Shown here piece by piece: positions 51,301-58,894 of a stretch of 64,000 nucleotides of DNA. Each line of letters begins with the position of its first letter. The first letter of the stretch is position 1. Source of the DNA: Paractinoplanes pyxinae (lineage in GTDB: Bacteria > Actinomycetota > Actinomycetes > Mycobacteriales > Micromonosporaceae); contig NZ_JAPNTZ010000007.1 in the NCBI RefSeq assembly GCF_026626335.1, positions 62,001-126,000 of the forward strand, read 5' to 3'. Below the pieces are notes generated by a model. It saw only the letters and a program-made list of their open reading frames with translations. It was not told the DNA's origin and did no database searches. A program made the translations under genes and the position numbers.

Positions 51301-52872
51301 TCACTCCGCAAGACCGTAGGTGAGGGCGTCGACCAACGCCACCCACGACGCCTCGACGATGTTCTCGTGGACGCCGACCGTCGTCCAGTCGCGGTCGCCG
51401 TCGCCGGTCTCGAGCAGCACCCGGGTGATCGCGTTGGTGCCGTGGCTGCCCTCGAGGATGCGCACCTTGAAGTCGGTCAGCTCGAAGTTCTTGAGCTGCG
51501 GGTAGTGCTGGGTCAGGGCGGCCCGCAGGGCCTCGTCGAGCGCGTTGACCGGGCCGTTGCCCTCAGCCGTGGCGATCACCCTTTCCCCGCGTACGCGGAC
51601 CCGGACCGTCGCCTCGGACACGACCACCCCGTCCTCGCGGTGTTCGACCTGCACCCGGTACGACTCCAGGCTGAACGGGCGGGCCAGCTTGCCGCCCAGC
51701 AGCTCGTCGCGCACCAGCAGCTCGAACGACGCGTCGGCGGCCTCGAACGACCAGCCGCCGGCCTCCAGGTCCTTGACCCGCTGGGTGACCGAGCTGAGCG
51801 TGTCCGGATGGCCGGCCAGGTCGATCCCGAGCTCGCGGCTCTTGAGCTCGATGCTGGCCCGGCCGGCCATCTCGGTCACCAGGATCCGCATGTCGTTGCC
51901 CACCACCGACGGGTCGACGTGGTTGTAGAGCAGCGGATCCACCTTGATCGCGCTCGCGTGCAGCCCCGCCTTGTGAGCGAAGGCAGCGGCCCCGACGTAG
52001 GCCTGGTGGGTGTCGGGGGCGATGTTGGCGATCTCGGCGAGCGCGGTCGACACCCGCGTCGCCTTCTCCAGGCACCCTTCCGGTAGGACGGGCAGCCCGA
52101 GCTTGAGTTGCAGGTTGCTGACGGTGGCGAACAGGTCGGCGTTGCCGGGGCGCTCGCCGTACCCGTTGGCCGTGCACTGGAAGTGCTTGACCCCGGCCTC
52201 GACGGCCGCGACCGTGTTGGCCACGGCGCACGAGGTGTCGTTCTGGCAGTGGATGCCGAGCTGGTCGGCCGGGACGCCGGTACGCTCGACGACCTCGTTG
52301 ATCGCCTTGGTGATCATCGAGGGGAGCATGCCGCCGTTGGTGTCGCACATGACGACCCGCTCGGCGCCGGCGTCGATGGCCGTCTTGACCACGCTCGCGG
52401 TGTACGCCGGGTCGTGGCGGAAGCCGTCGAAGAAGTGCTCGCAGTCCACGAACGCCCGGCGCCCGTTGGCCACCAGATGCTGGACGGTGTCGCGGACCAT
52501 GGCCAGGTTCTCGTCGCCGGTGGTGCGCAGCGCCCGCTCGACGTGCCGGATGTCGCTCTTGGCGACCACGCAGACGACCGGGGTCTCGGCGTCGAGCAGG
52601 GCCTGAACCTGCGGATCTTTCTGCGCTTCGGTGTTCGCCTTGCGGGTCGCGCCGAAGGCGACCAGCACCGCGTTCTTCAGGTCGAGCTCGGTGCGGGCGC
52701 GGGCGAAGAACTCGGTGTCCTTGGGCATCGCGCCGGGCCAGCCGCCTTCGATGAAGCCCACGCCGAACTCGTCGAGCAGCTTCGCGACCGCCAGCTTGTC
52801 GGCGACCGAGTAGCTGATCCCCTCGCGTTGCCCGCCGTCGCGCAACGTGGTGTCGAAGACCTGGTACTCCAT
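51301..52872 (-). CDS. cimA: Citramalate synthase
   Basis: Condenses pyruvate and acetyl-CoA to (R)-citramalate, opening the threonine-independent route to isoleucine. 523 residues, DRE-TIM family. FDTTLRDGGQREGISYSV at the start holds the Arg-Asp catalytic pair, FIEGGWPGAMPKDTEFF and CDTNGG follow, GIHCQNDTSCAVANTV gives the metal His (HCQND), and the C-terminal LeuA-type allosteric domain begins near residue 400. The motif set separates it from LeuA. ATG at 52872 after GAAGGGAA. It is preceded by a leader ORF and terminator. Confidence 0.93.
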   Translation of the reverse strand: MEYQVFDTTLRDGGQREGISYSVADKLAVAKLLDEFGVGFIEGGWPGAMPKDTEFFARARTELDLKNAVLVAFGATRKANTEAQKDPQVQALLDAETPVVCVVAKSDIRHVERALRTTGDENLAMVRDTVQHLVANGRRAFVDCEHFFDGFRHDPAYTASVVKTAIDAGAERVVMCDTNGGMLPSMITKAINEVVERTGVPADQLGIHCQNDTSCAVANTVAAVEAGVKHFQCTANGYGERPGNADLFATVSNLQLKLGLPVLPEGCLEKATRVSTALAEIANIAPDTHQAYVGAAAFAHKAGLHASAIKVDPLLYNHVDPSVVGNDMRILVTEMAGRASIELKSRELGIDLAGHPDTLSSVTQRVKDLEAGGWSFEAADASFELLVRDELLGGKLARPFSLESYRVQVEHREDGVVVSEATVRVRVRGERVIATAEGNGPVNALDEALRAALTQHYPQLKNFELTDFKVRILEGSHGTNAITRVLLETGDGDRDWTTVGVHENIVEASWVALVDALTYGLAE

Positions 52873-52907
52873 GGCGCGTTCCCTTCAAGGATTTTGGGGT
52901 GACCAAC

Positions 52908-52967
52908 AAAAAGACCCCCCGCGGATGCGGGAGGTCTGCGCGTCGGCGAAGAAGTCAGCCGGCGCGC
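52908..52967 (-). promoter_or_regulatory. Attenuator of cimA
   Basis: In leftward order: a stem GCGCGCCGGC/GCCGACGCGC (52967-52938, 9 of 10 pairs) that starts at the leader stop codon, then a terminator GACCTCCCGC/GCGGGGGGTC with ATCC loop (52936-52913) followed by TTTTT (52912-52908). The terminator lies 35 bp before the cimA start, so it must be controlled for cimA to be expressed. Confidence 0.82.
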
Positions 52968-53011
52968 TAGGTGCGAATAATCAGCACAGCGTGGGTCACG
53001 TTCCGAAGCAT
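52967..53011 (-). CDS. Branched-chain leader peptide of cimA
   Basis: 14-codon ORF MLRNVTHAVLIIRT. It carries GTG CTG ATT ATT (Val Leu Ile Ile) two codons before its end, plus another Val and a Leu earlier. Isoleucine is the end product of the cimA pathway, so codon content matches. No strong Shine-Dalgarno is visible; translation may be leaderless. Confidence 0.72.
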   Translation of the reverse strand: MLRNVTHAVLIIRT

Positions 53012-53109
53012 GCCACGGGTGTGCACTGCTGGGACAGGAAATCCACCAGATGGGACAGGGTCACCCGAGCGGGTTTCACCTCCCGCAAGATCACAGCTAC
53101 GTTGGCTGC

Positions 53110-53850
53110 GTGGCTGTCGAACAGTACCCCCGCAATCTCGGCTTCTCGGCGACCTACAACTTCCGCGACGTCGGCGGCTACAGCGGTCTCGACGGCCGTA
53201 CGGTTCGCTGGCGGCGGCTCTTCCGGGCCGACGCGCTGCACCGGCTCGGCGAGGCCGACGCTTCCGCTTTCCAGGCCCTGGGCGTGCGTACGGTGATCGA
53301 CCTCCGCCGTCCGCACGAGATCGAGAGGTACGGCCGGGTGGCCGAGCGCTACGGCCTCGCCTACCAGAACCTGGTGCTCCAGCACGTCGACTGGGACGAG
53401 GTCGGCCGCTCAGACGACGTGGTGCACGAGCGCTGGCTGGCCGACCGCTACCTCAACTTCGCCGAGGACGGGCGCGAGGCGATCGAGGCGTCGCTGCGGA
53501 TCATCGCCGACCCCGGTCAGGCGCCGGTCATCGTGCACTGCATGGCCGGCAAGGACCGCACGGGTACGGTCTGCGCGCTCACCCTGGCCCTGCTCGGCGT
53601 GTCCGACGAGGACATCGCGGCCGACTACGCCCTGACCACCAACGCCATGACGCCGCTGACCGACTACCTGCTCGAGAAGCACCCGTCGGCCGTCCTCGGC
53701 AAGGAACACATGTGGGACTCGCCGCCCGCCGCCATGCTGATGTTCCTGGACGACCTGCGCGCCCTGCACGGCTCGATCGAGAACTACGTCCGCGAGATCG
53801 GCCTGAGCGACGCCGAGATCGACAGCATGCGGGGTCACCTGCTGGAGTAG
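53110..53850 (+). CDS. Tyrosine-specific protein phosphatase (MptpB-like)
   Basis: 246-residue cysteine phosphatase. NLGFSATYNFRDVGGYSG at the N-terminus and VIVHCMAGKDRTGTVCAL (HCx5R P-loop with extra Lys-Asp) are the hallmarks of the Y_phosphatase3/MptpB family, which act on phosphotyrosine and often phosphoinositides. GTG at 53110 (VAVEQYPRN). No signal peptide. Reads away from the cimA leader across about 100 bp (53012-53109), which must hold both promoters. Confidence 0.9.
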   Translation: MAVEQYPRNLGFSATYNFRDVGGYSGLDGRTVRWRRLFRADALHRLGEADASAFQALGVRTVIDLRRPHEIERYGRVAERYGLAYQNLVLQHVDWDEVGRSDDVVHERWLADRYLNFAEDGREAIEASLRIIADPGQAPVIVHCMAGKDRTGTVCALTLALLGVSDEDIAADYALTTNAMTPLTDYLLEKHPSAVLGKEHMWDSPPAAMLMFLDDLRALHGSIENYVREIGLSDAEIDSMRGHLLE

Positions 53851-53901
53851 TCCCCAGTCGGCCATCCGTCAGCCGGGCCCGCAAAGACCCATGCAGACTG
53901 C

Positions 53902-54246
53902 ATGCTGGAGCTCATGCAGATGCTGATCGGGATTGCTGAGCGCGGCGCCGACGAAGAGCGGCTCGACTACCTGGTCCACGGCGTCCGCTCGGAGCTGCTG
54001 CAGCTCGATGTGGACGCCGTGGAACCGGTGACGGCCGCGCCGCCGTCGCCCGCCCTGCGGGTATCGCTCGGCGGGTCGGCCGAGGCGCTCACCCAGATGA
54101 TGACGGCGCTGCGCTCGTGGGTGGGTCGCACCCCGGCGCCGCGCACGATCGAGATGACCGTGGGCGAGAAGACCCTGCGGCTCTCCGCCGCCTCGCTCGC
54201 CGAGCAGGACATCGACGAGTTCCTGAGGGCTATCCGCCAGGCCTAG
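53902..54246 (+). CDS. Effector-associated constant component (EACC1)-like small protein
   Basis: 114-residue protein. The pattern SLGGSAEALTQMMTALRSWVGR, then PRTIEMTVGEKTLRLSAAS and DIDEFLRAIRQ, matches the EACC1 component of actinobacterial conflict/ternary systems, normally encoded next to a caspase-, trypsin- or other effector. Here it stands alone between a phosphatase and ilvE; no effector is nearby. Assignment is by pattern only. ATG at 53902. Its last 4 bp overlap convergent ilvE. Confidence 0.6.
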   Translation: MLELMQMLIGIAERGADEERLDYLVHGVRSELLQLDVDAVEPVTAAPPSPALRVSLGGSAEALTQMMTALRSWVGRTPAPRTIEMTVGEKTLRLSAASLAEQDIDEFLRAIRQA

Positions 54247-55340
54247 AGCACGCGGTGCACCCAGCCGAACGGGTCCTCGGCCCGGCCGCGCTGGATGTCG
54301 ACCAGCTGCTTGCGCAGCTCGGCCGTGACGTCGCCGGTGCCGCCGTCGGCCACGACGAACTCGTCGCCCGCGCTCTTGACCTGGCCGATCGGGGTGATGA
54401 CGGCCGCCGTGCCGCAGGCGAAGGCCTCGCGGATGCGGCCCGACTTGGCGCCCTCCTGCCACTCGGCCAGGCTGACCGGACGCTCCTCGACCTTGCGGCC
54501 GGCCCGCCCGGCCAGCTTGATCACCGAGTCGCGGGTGATGCCGGGCAGGATCGTGCCGGTCAGCGGCGGGGTCACCAGGCTGCCGTCGTCGAGCACGAAG
54601 AACACGTTCATGCCGCCGAGCTCGTCGATGTACTTGCGCTCGACCGCGTCGAGGTAGACGACCTGGTCGCAGCCGTTCTCGATCGCCTCGGCCTGGGCCG
54701 ACAGGCCGGCCGCGTAGTTGCCGCCGCACTTGGCCGCGCCGGTGCCGCCGGGCGCGGCCCGGGTGTAGTCCGGGGTCACCCACACCGAGACCGGCTTGAC
54801 GCCGCCGGAGAAGTACGGGCCGACCGGCGAGGCGATGACCAGGTAGAGGTATTCCATCGAGGGCCGCACGCCCAGGAAGACCTCGCTGGCGTAGGCGAAC
54901 GGGCGCAGGTAGAGGCTGCCCTCGTCGCTGGTCGGCAGCCAGGACCGGTCGATCCGGATGAGCTCGTGCAGCGACTGCAGGAACGTCTCGACCGGCAGCT
55001 GGGGCATCGCCATGCGCTGGGCCGACTGGGCGAACCGGGCCGCGTTGGCGTCGGGCCGGAACATGGCGACGCCGCCGTCGGGCAGCGTGTAGGCCTTCAG
55101 ACCCTCGAAGATCTCTTGCGCGTAGTGCAGCACGGCCGACGCCGGGTCCATCGGGATGGGCGCCCGCGCCTCGACGCGAGGCTCGTACCAGCCTTTGCCG
55201 TCGGCGTAGCGGACCGTGACCATGTGGTCGGTGAAGATGCGGCCGAAGCCGGGGTTGACCAGCAGGGCTGCGCGCTCGGCGTCGCCCACGGGTGCCGGGT
55301 TCGGACGGATCTCGAACTCGAGGTTGTCACCACCGCTCAT
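54243..55340 (-). CDS. ilvE: Branched-chain amino-acid aminotransferase
   Basis: Last step of Ile, Val and Leu synthesis: transamination of the 2-keto acids, PLP-dependent fold type IV. 365 residues. HYAQEIFEGLKAY, YLRPFAYASEVFLG, the PLP-lysine region GGTGAAKCGGNYAAGL, and ELGGMNVFFVLDDGS are class IV signatures. ATG at 55340. The same-strand leuB ends 128 bp upstream, and a hairpin lies between, so partial co-transcription is likely. Confidence 0.95.
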   Translation of the reverse strand: MSGGDNLEFEIRPNPAPVGDAERAALLVNPGFGRIFTDHMVTVRYADGKGWYEPRVEARAPIPMDPASAVLHYAQEIFEGLKAYTLPDGGVAMFRPDANAARFAQSAQRMAMPQLPVETFLQSLHELIRIDRSWLPTSDEGSLYLRPFAYASEVFLGVRPSMEYLYLVIASPVGPYFSGGVKPVSVWVTPDYTRAAPGGTGAAKCGGNYAAGLSAQAEAIENGCDQVVYLDAVERKYIDELGGMNVFFVLDDGSLVTPPLTGTILPGITRDSVIKLAGRAGRKVEERPVSLAEWQEGAKSGRIREAFACGTAAVITPIGQVKSAGDEFVVADGGTGDVTAELRKQLVDIQRGRAEDPFGWVHRVL

Positions 55341-55382
55341 GACAAGTGGACCTGCTTTCTGACAAGAAGAATGGAGGCATGC

Positions 55383-55403
55383 GGAAGCACCCGTAGTGCT
55401 TCC
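55383..55403 (-). terminator. Hairpin between leuB and ilvE
   Basis: An 8-bp perfect stem GGAAGCAC/GTGCTTCC with a 5-nt loop, followed leftward by T-rich ATTCTTCTTGTC. It could attenuate ilvE or end leuB transcripts. No amino-acid-rich leader ORF accompanies it. Confidence 0.45.
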
Positions 55404-55468
55404 TGAATCTACCCGAACGGTCGTTCAAACTGCAGACCGCAACGGGTGAGGGGCCCCCGACGCTGTGT

Positions 55469-56500
55469 TTACAGCGCGGCGGCGATGCGGTCGCCGACTT
55501 CGGCGGTACGCAGCGGCGCGCCCGTCGTGCGGGACGCGACCTCGGCCGCGACCGCCTCGGATACTCGGCGGGCCTCGTCGTGGTGGCCCAGGTGCTCGAG
55601 CAGCAGCGAAGCGGAGAGGATGGCGGCCGCCGGGTCGGCGATGCCCTGACCGGCGATGTCGGGCGCCGAGCCGTGCACCGGCTCGAACGTCGACGGGAAC
55701 TTGCGCTCCGGGTTGACGGAGCCGCTGGCCGCCATGCCGATGCCGCCGGTAACGGCAGCGGCGATGTCGGTGAGGATGTCACCGAAGAGGTTGTCGGTCA
55801 CGACCACGTCGTACCGCTGGGGGTTGCTGACCATGAACATGCTGGCCGCGTCAATGTGCTGGTATTCCGTGGTGACCTCGGGGAATTCGGCCGCGACGGC
55901 GGCGAAGGTGCGCGCCCACAGGCCGCCGGCCTTGGTCAGCACGTTCGTCTTGTGCACCATCGTGAGGTGACGGCGGTCGCGGCGCTGGGCCCGGCCGAAG
56001 GCGTCGCGGATGACCCGCTCGACGCCGTGGCGGGTGTTCAGGCTCTCTTCCGTCGCGATCTCGGCCGGGGTGTCCTTGTGCAGCACCCCGCCGGCGCCGA
56101 CGTACAGGCCCTCGACGCCCTCGCGCACCACGACCATGTCGATCTCGCCGGGCTTGACGCCGGCCAGCGGGCTGGTGGTGCCGGGCCAGAGCTTGGACGG
56201 GCGCAGGTTCACGTACTGGTCGAAGTCGAACCGCAGCTTGAGCAGCAGGCCCCGCTCGAGGACGCCGGGCGGGACGCTCGGGTCGCCGATGGCGCCGAGC
56301 AGGATGGCGTCGTGGCGGGCCAGCTCTTCCTGAATGGCCGAGGGCAGCACCTCGCCGGTGCGGTTGTAGAAGCGGGCGCCGAGGTCGTAGTCGTTGAACT
56401 CCGTATTCGGGAGGACCGCCTCGATCACCTTCTGAGCCTGAGCGGTCACCTCGGTACCGATGCCGTCGCCGGCCACCACCGCGATCCGCGCCACGCTCAC
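55469..56500 (-). CDS. leuB: 3-isopropylmalate dehydrogenase
   Basis: Oxidatively decarboxylates 3-isopropylmalate in leucine synthesis, NAD-linked. 343 residues from GTG 56500 (VSVARIAVVAGDGIGTEVTA) after GAAGGAG. It has VNLRPSKLWPG, MVVVREGVEGLYVGAGG, TMVHKTNVL and VTDNLFGDILTDIAAAVTGG (isocitrate/isopropylmalate signature). Actinobacterial short type. Separate from leuCD in the genome; upstream of ilvE. Confidence 0.95.
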   Translation of the reverse strand: MSVARIAVVAGDGIGTEVTAQAQKVIEAVLPNTEFNDYDLGARFYNRTGEVLPSAIQEELARHDAILLGAIGDPSVPPGVLERGLLLKLRFDFDQYVNLRPSKLWPGTTSPLAGVKPGEIDMVVVREGVEGLYVGAGGVLHKDTPAEIATEESLNTRHGVERVIRDAFGRAQRRDRRHLTMVHKTNVLTKAGGLWARTFAAVAAEFPEVTTEYQHIDAASMFMVSNPQRYDVVVTDNLFGDILTDIAAAVTGGIGMAASGSVNPERKFPSTFEPVHGSAPDIAGQGIADPAAAILSASLLLEHLGHHDEARRVSEAVAAEVASRTTGAPLRTAEVGDRIAAAL

Positions 56501-56652
56501 GTCCTGCTCCTTCGGTTGAGGTCTGCCGGGCCTCAGGCTAGCGCGCAAGTCCCGATCTTCGGTACGACGGTCCCACCTACTGAACCCATCCAACCATCCC
56601 GCCCGCCACCCTAAACCGGACTGAAGGCCAGATTCGGCTCGGCGGAAACGAA

Positions 56653-56686
56653 CAACCCCCGACCGCGGCAAACGGTTCGGGGGTTG
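56653..56686 (-). terminator. Hairpin upstream of leuB
   Basis: A 10-bp stem CAACCCCCGA/TCGGGGGTTG with a 14-nt loop that itself contains CCG/CGG, followed leftward by TTCGTTT. It may stop read-through from the serA side or act as a leuB leader. No closed leader ORF with Leu codons was found, so attenuation is not claimed. The gap 56501-56872 holds no other feature that I recognise. Confidence 0.55.
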
Positions 56687-56872
56687 CTGCGACGAGTACG
56701 CGTGGATTGGCCTCGCCAATGTCGCCCGGCGCAGGCGAGCGCATCACCCGAAGACGAGCCCGCCGGCGGGTCGCGCGGCGGACACAACGCTAGCGATGCG
56801 GACTAAAGACGCGCAAGACACATCCCCCGCGTGTCGGCGCGGATGTTCCGGCTCACATGGCACCATGCGCCG

Positions 56873-57235
56873 GTGAGTTTCGACCTCGTGGTGTGGGCCA
56901 TGGACAAGCCGGACCTGCCGGACGCCGTACGGGCCGCCAACGCGCGATGCGCGCGCGGTGAGCACCCGCAGCGCCCGGCCGATCCGCGCGTCGTCGCCTT
57001 CTACGACGCCCTGACCAGTGAGTATCCCGATCGCGGCCCGCGCGCCTCGGCGCCCGGCTCGCCCTGGGCGCACCCGCCGCTGCACGCCGCGGCCGACCAC
57101 ATCCAGATGCGGCTCGACGAGAACTGCCCGGACGAGGTGCTGGAGACGATCGAGCGGCTGGCCGCCGAGCTCAACCTCGACCTGCTCGACCTGCAGGACG
57201 GCACGGTCTACCCGCCGCCGGTCAGGGCCCGCTGA
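56873..57235 (+). CDS. Conserved hypothetical protein
   Basis: 120-residue acidic cytoplasmic protein from GTG 56873 (VSFDLVVWAMDKPD). ADPRVVAFYDALTSEYPDRG and SPWAHPPLHAAADHIQMRL are strongly patterned, followed by a helix DEVLETIERLAAELNLDLLD. Similar proteins are scattered as single genes in actinobacteria; I know no function. Its end overlaps convergent serA by 14 bp. Confidence 0.7.
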   Translation: MSFDLVVWAMDKPDLPDAVRAANARCARGEHPQRPADPRVVAFYDALTSEYPDRGPRASAPGSPWAHPPLHAAADHIQMRLDENCPDEVLETIERLAAELNLDLLDLQDGTVYPPPVRAR

Positions 57236-58823
57236 CCCGCAGATCGGCGATGCTGCCGCGCTCCGCGCCGATCGCGGCGGCCACCGTGGTGAGCAGGTCG
57301 GCGCCGACCGACGAGTCGACGGTCAGCGTCATCAGCGCCTCGCCGCCGGCCTCGCGCCGGGCCACCTGCATGGCGGCGATGTTGACCCCGGCCTCGCCCA
57401 GCAGGGTGCCGATCGCGCCGACGATGCCGGGCCGGTCGCTGTACCGGAAGAACAGCAGCACACCGTCGGCGTTGAGGTCGAGGTCGAAGTCGTCGAGGCC
57501 GGTCAGCTTGGCCGTCTCGCGGGTGCCGTGCACGGCCAGGGTGCCGGCCACGCTCACCGACCGGCCGTCGGGCAGCGCCCCGCGCACGGTCACCAGGTCG
57601 TGGTCGAGGGGCTCGTCGCTGGTCACCAGTTCGACCTCGACCCCGCGGTCGGCCGCCAGCTGAGGGGCATTGACGTACGTCACCCGCTCGTCCACCACGG
57701 CGGCGAACAGCCCCTTCATCGCGGCCAGCCGCAGCACGCCCAGTTCGTGCGACACGATCTCGCCCCGCACCTCGACTGTGACGGTCGCCGCCACGTGCCC
57801 GGCCACCGCGGTGAAGACCTTGCCCAGCTTCTCGGCCAGGGTCAGCAGCGGGCGCACGTCCTCGTCGACCACGCCGCCGGCCTGCACGTTGACCGCGTCC
57901 GGCACGAATTCGCCGTCCAGCGCGAGCTTGACGCTGCGGGCCACCGAGAGCCCGGCCTTGTCCTGCGCCTCGGCCGTCGACGCGCCCAGGTGCGGCGTCA
58001 CCACCACGTTGTCCAGGCCGAACAGGGGCGACTCGGTGGTCGGCTCGGTGACGAACACGTCCAGCCCGGCGCCGGCCACCCGGCCCTCGAGCAAGGCGGT
58101 GGCCAGCGCGTCCTCGTCGATCAGCCCGCCGCGGGCCGCGTTGACGATGCGCACACCCGGCCGGACCAGCCCCAGTTCCTTCTCGCCGATCAAACCCACC
58201 GTTTCCGGCGTACGCGGAAGGTGCACCGAGATGAAATCGGACTCCCGCAGCAACTCGTCCAGGCCGACCAGGCGTACGCCCAATTGAGCGGCCCGAGCGG
58301 GCTGCACGTACGGGTCGTACGCGATCAGGCGCGTGCCGAAGGCCGCCATCCGCTGCGCGAACAGCACGCCGATGCGGCCCAGCCCGACCACCCCGACCGT
58401 CTTGCCCTGCACCTCGACGCCGACGAACCGCGACCGCTGCCATCGCCCGCCCTTGAGCGAGGCCGTGGCCGTCGCGGTGTGCCGGGCCACCGCCAGCAGC
58501 AGCGCGATCGCCTGCTCGGCGGCCGACACGATGTTGCTGGTCGGCGCGTTGACCACCAGGACGCCACGGGCGGTCGCGGCGGCGATGTCGACGTTGTCCA
58601 GCCCCACCCCGGCCCGGGCCACCACCCGCAGCCCGGCGCCGGCCGCGAGCACTTCGGCGTCGACCTGGGTGGCGCTGCGCACGATCAGCGCGTCGGCCCC
58701 GGCCACCGCGGCCAGCAGGGCCGGGCGATCGGTGCCGTCGACCTGGCGGACGTCGTAGTCGCCGGCGAGAACGTCGATGGCGGACGGGGCTAGTTCCTCG
58801 GCGATCAGGACGACAGACGGCAC
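57222..58823 (-). CDS. serA: D-3-phosphoglycerate dehydrogenase
   Basis: First step of serine synthesis from 3-phosphoglycerate. 533 residues: substrate and NAD domains with GKTVGVVGLGRIGVLFAQRM (about 145-164), NAARGGLIDEDAL, the Glu/His pair ending VTPHLGAST, an intervening ASB domain, and a C-terminal ACT domain (about 455-533) for serine feedback, the long actinobacterial type. GTG at 58823 with GGGAGG seven bases before it; this ribosome-binding site is inside a 10-bp stem. Confidence 0.95.
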   Translation of the reverse strand: MPSVVLIAEELAPSAIDVLAGDYDVRQVDGTDRPALLAAVAGADALIVRSATQVDAEVLAAGAGLRVVARAGVGLDNVDIAAATARGVLVVNAPTSNIVSAAEQAIALLLAVARHTATATASLKGGRWQRSRFVGVEVQGKTVGVVGLGRIGVLFAQRMAAFGTRLIAYDPYVQPARAAQLGVRLVGLDELLRESDFISVHLPRTPETVGLIGEKELGLVRPGVRIVNAARGGLIDEDALATALLEGRVAGAGLDVFVTEPTTESPLFGLDNVVVTPHLGASTAEAQDKAGLSVARSVKLALDGEFVPDAVNVQAGGVVDEDVRPLLTLAEKLGKVFTAVAGHVAATVTVEVRGEIVSHELGVLRLAAMKGLFAAVVDERVTYVNAPQLAADRGVEVELVTSDEPLDHDLVTVRGALPDGRSVSVAGTLAVHGTRETAKLTGLDDFDLDLNADGVLLFFRYSDRPGIVGAIGTLLGEAGVNIAAMQVARREAGGEALMTLTVDSSVGADLLTTVAAAIGAERGSIADLRVSGP

Positions 58824-58830
58824 GCGGCAC

Positions 58831-58881
58831 CCTCCCGGGGGATCGCTACAGATCGATGCGATCGTAAATGGCCCCGGGAGG
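58831..58881 (-). promoter_or_regulatory. Stem-loop covering the serA ribosome-binding site
   Basis: CCTCCCGGGG (58881-58872) pairs perfectly with CCCCGGGAGG (58840-58831), with an inner stem GATCGC/GCGATC. The 3' arm ends in GGGAGG, the serA Shine-Dalgarno, seven bases before GTG. It also lies 13 bp after the mpgS stop and so may double as its terminator. Confidence 0.7.
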
Positions 58882-58894
58882 CGCCGTCACTAGC

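Noticed and set aside
53012..53109. T-box riboswitch for cimA or the neighbouring phosphatase gene
   Set aside because: No T-box bulge sequence or specifier stem; the leader-peptide model explains the structure better.
56501..56760. leuB leader-peptide attenuator around the 56653-56686 hairpin
   Set aside because: A frame with GTA CTC GTC exists just before the hairpin but does not stop there, and Leu codons are not enriched. Kept only as a hairpin.
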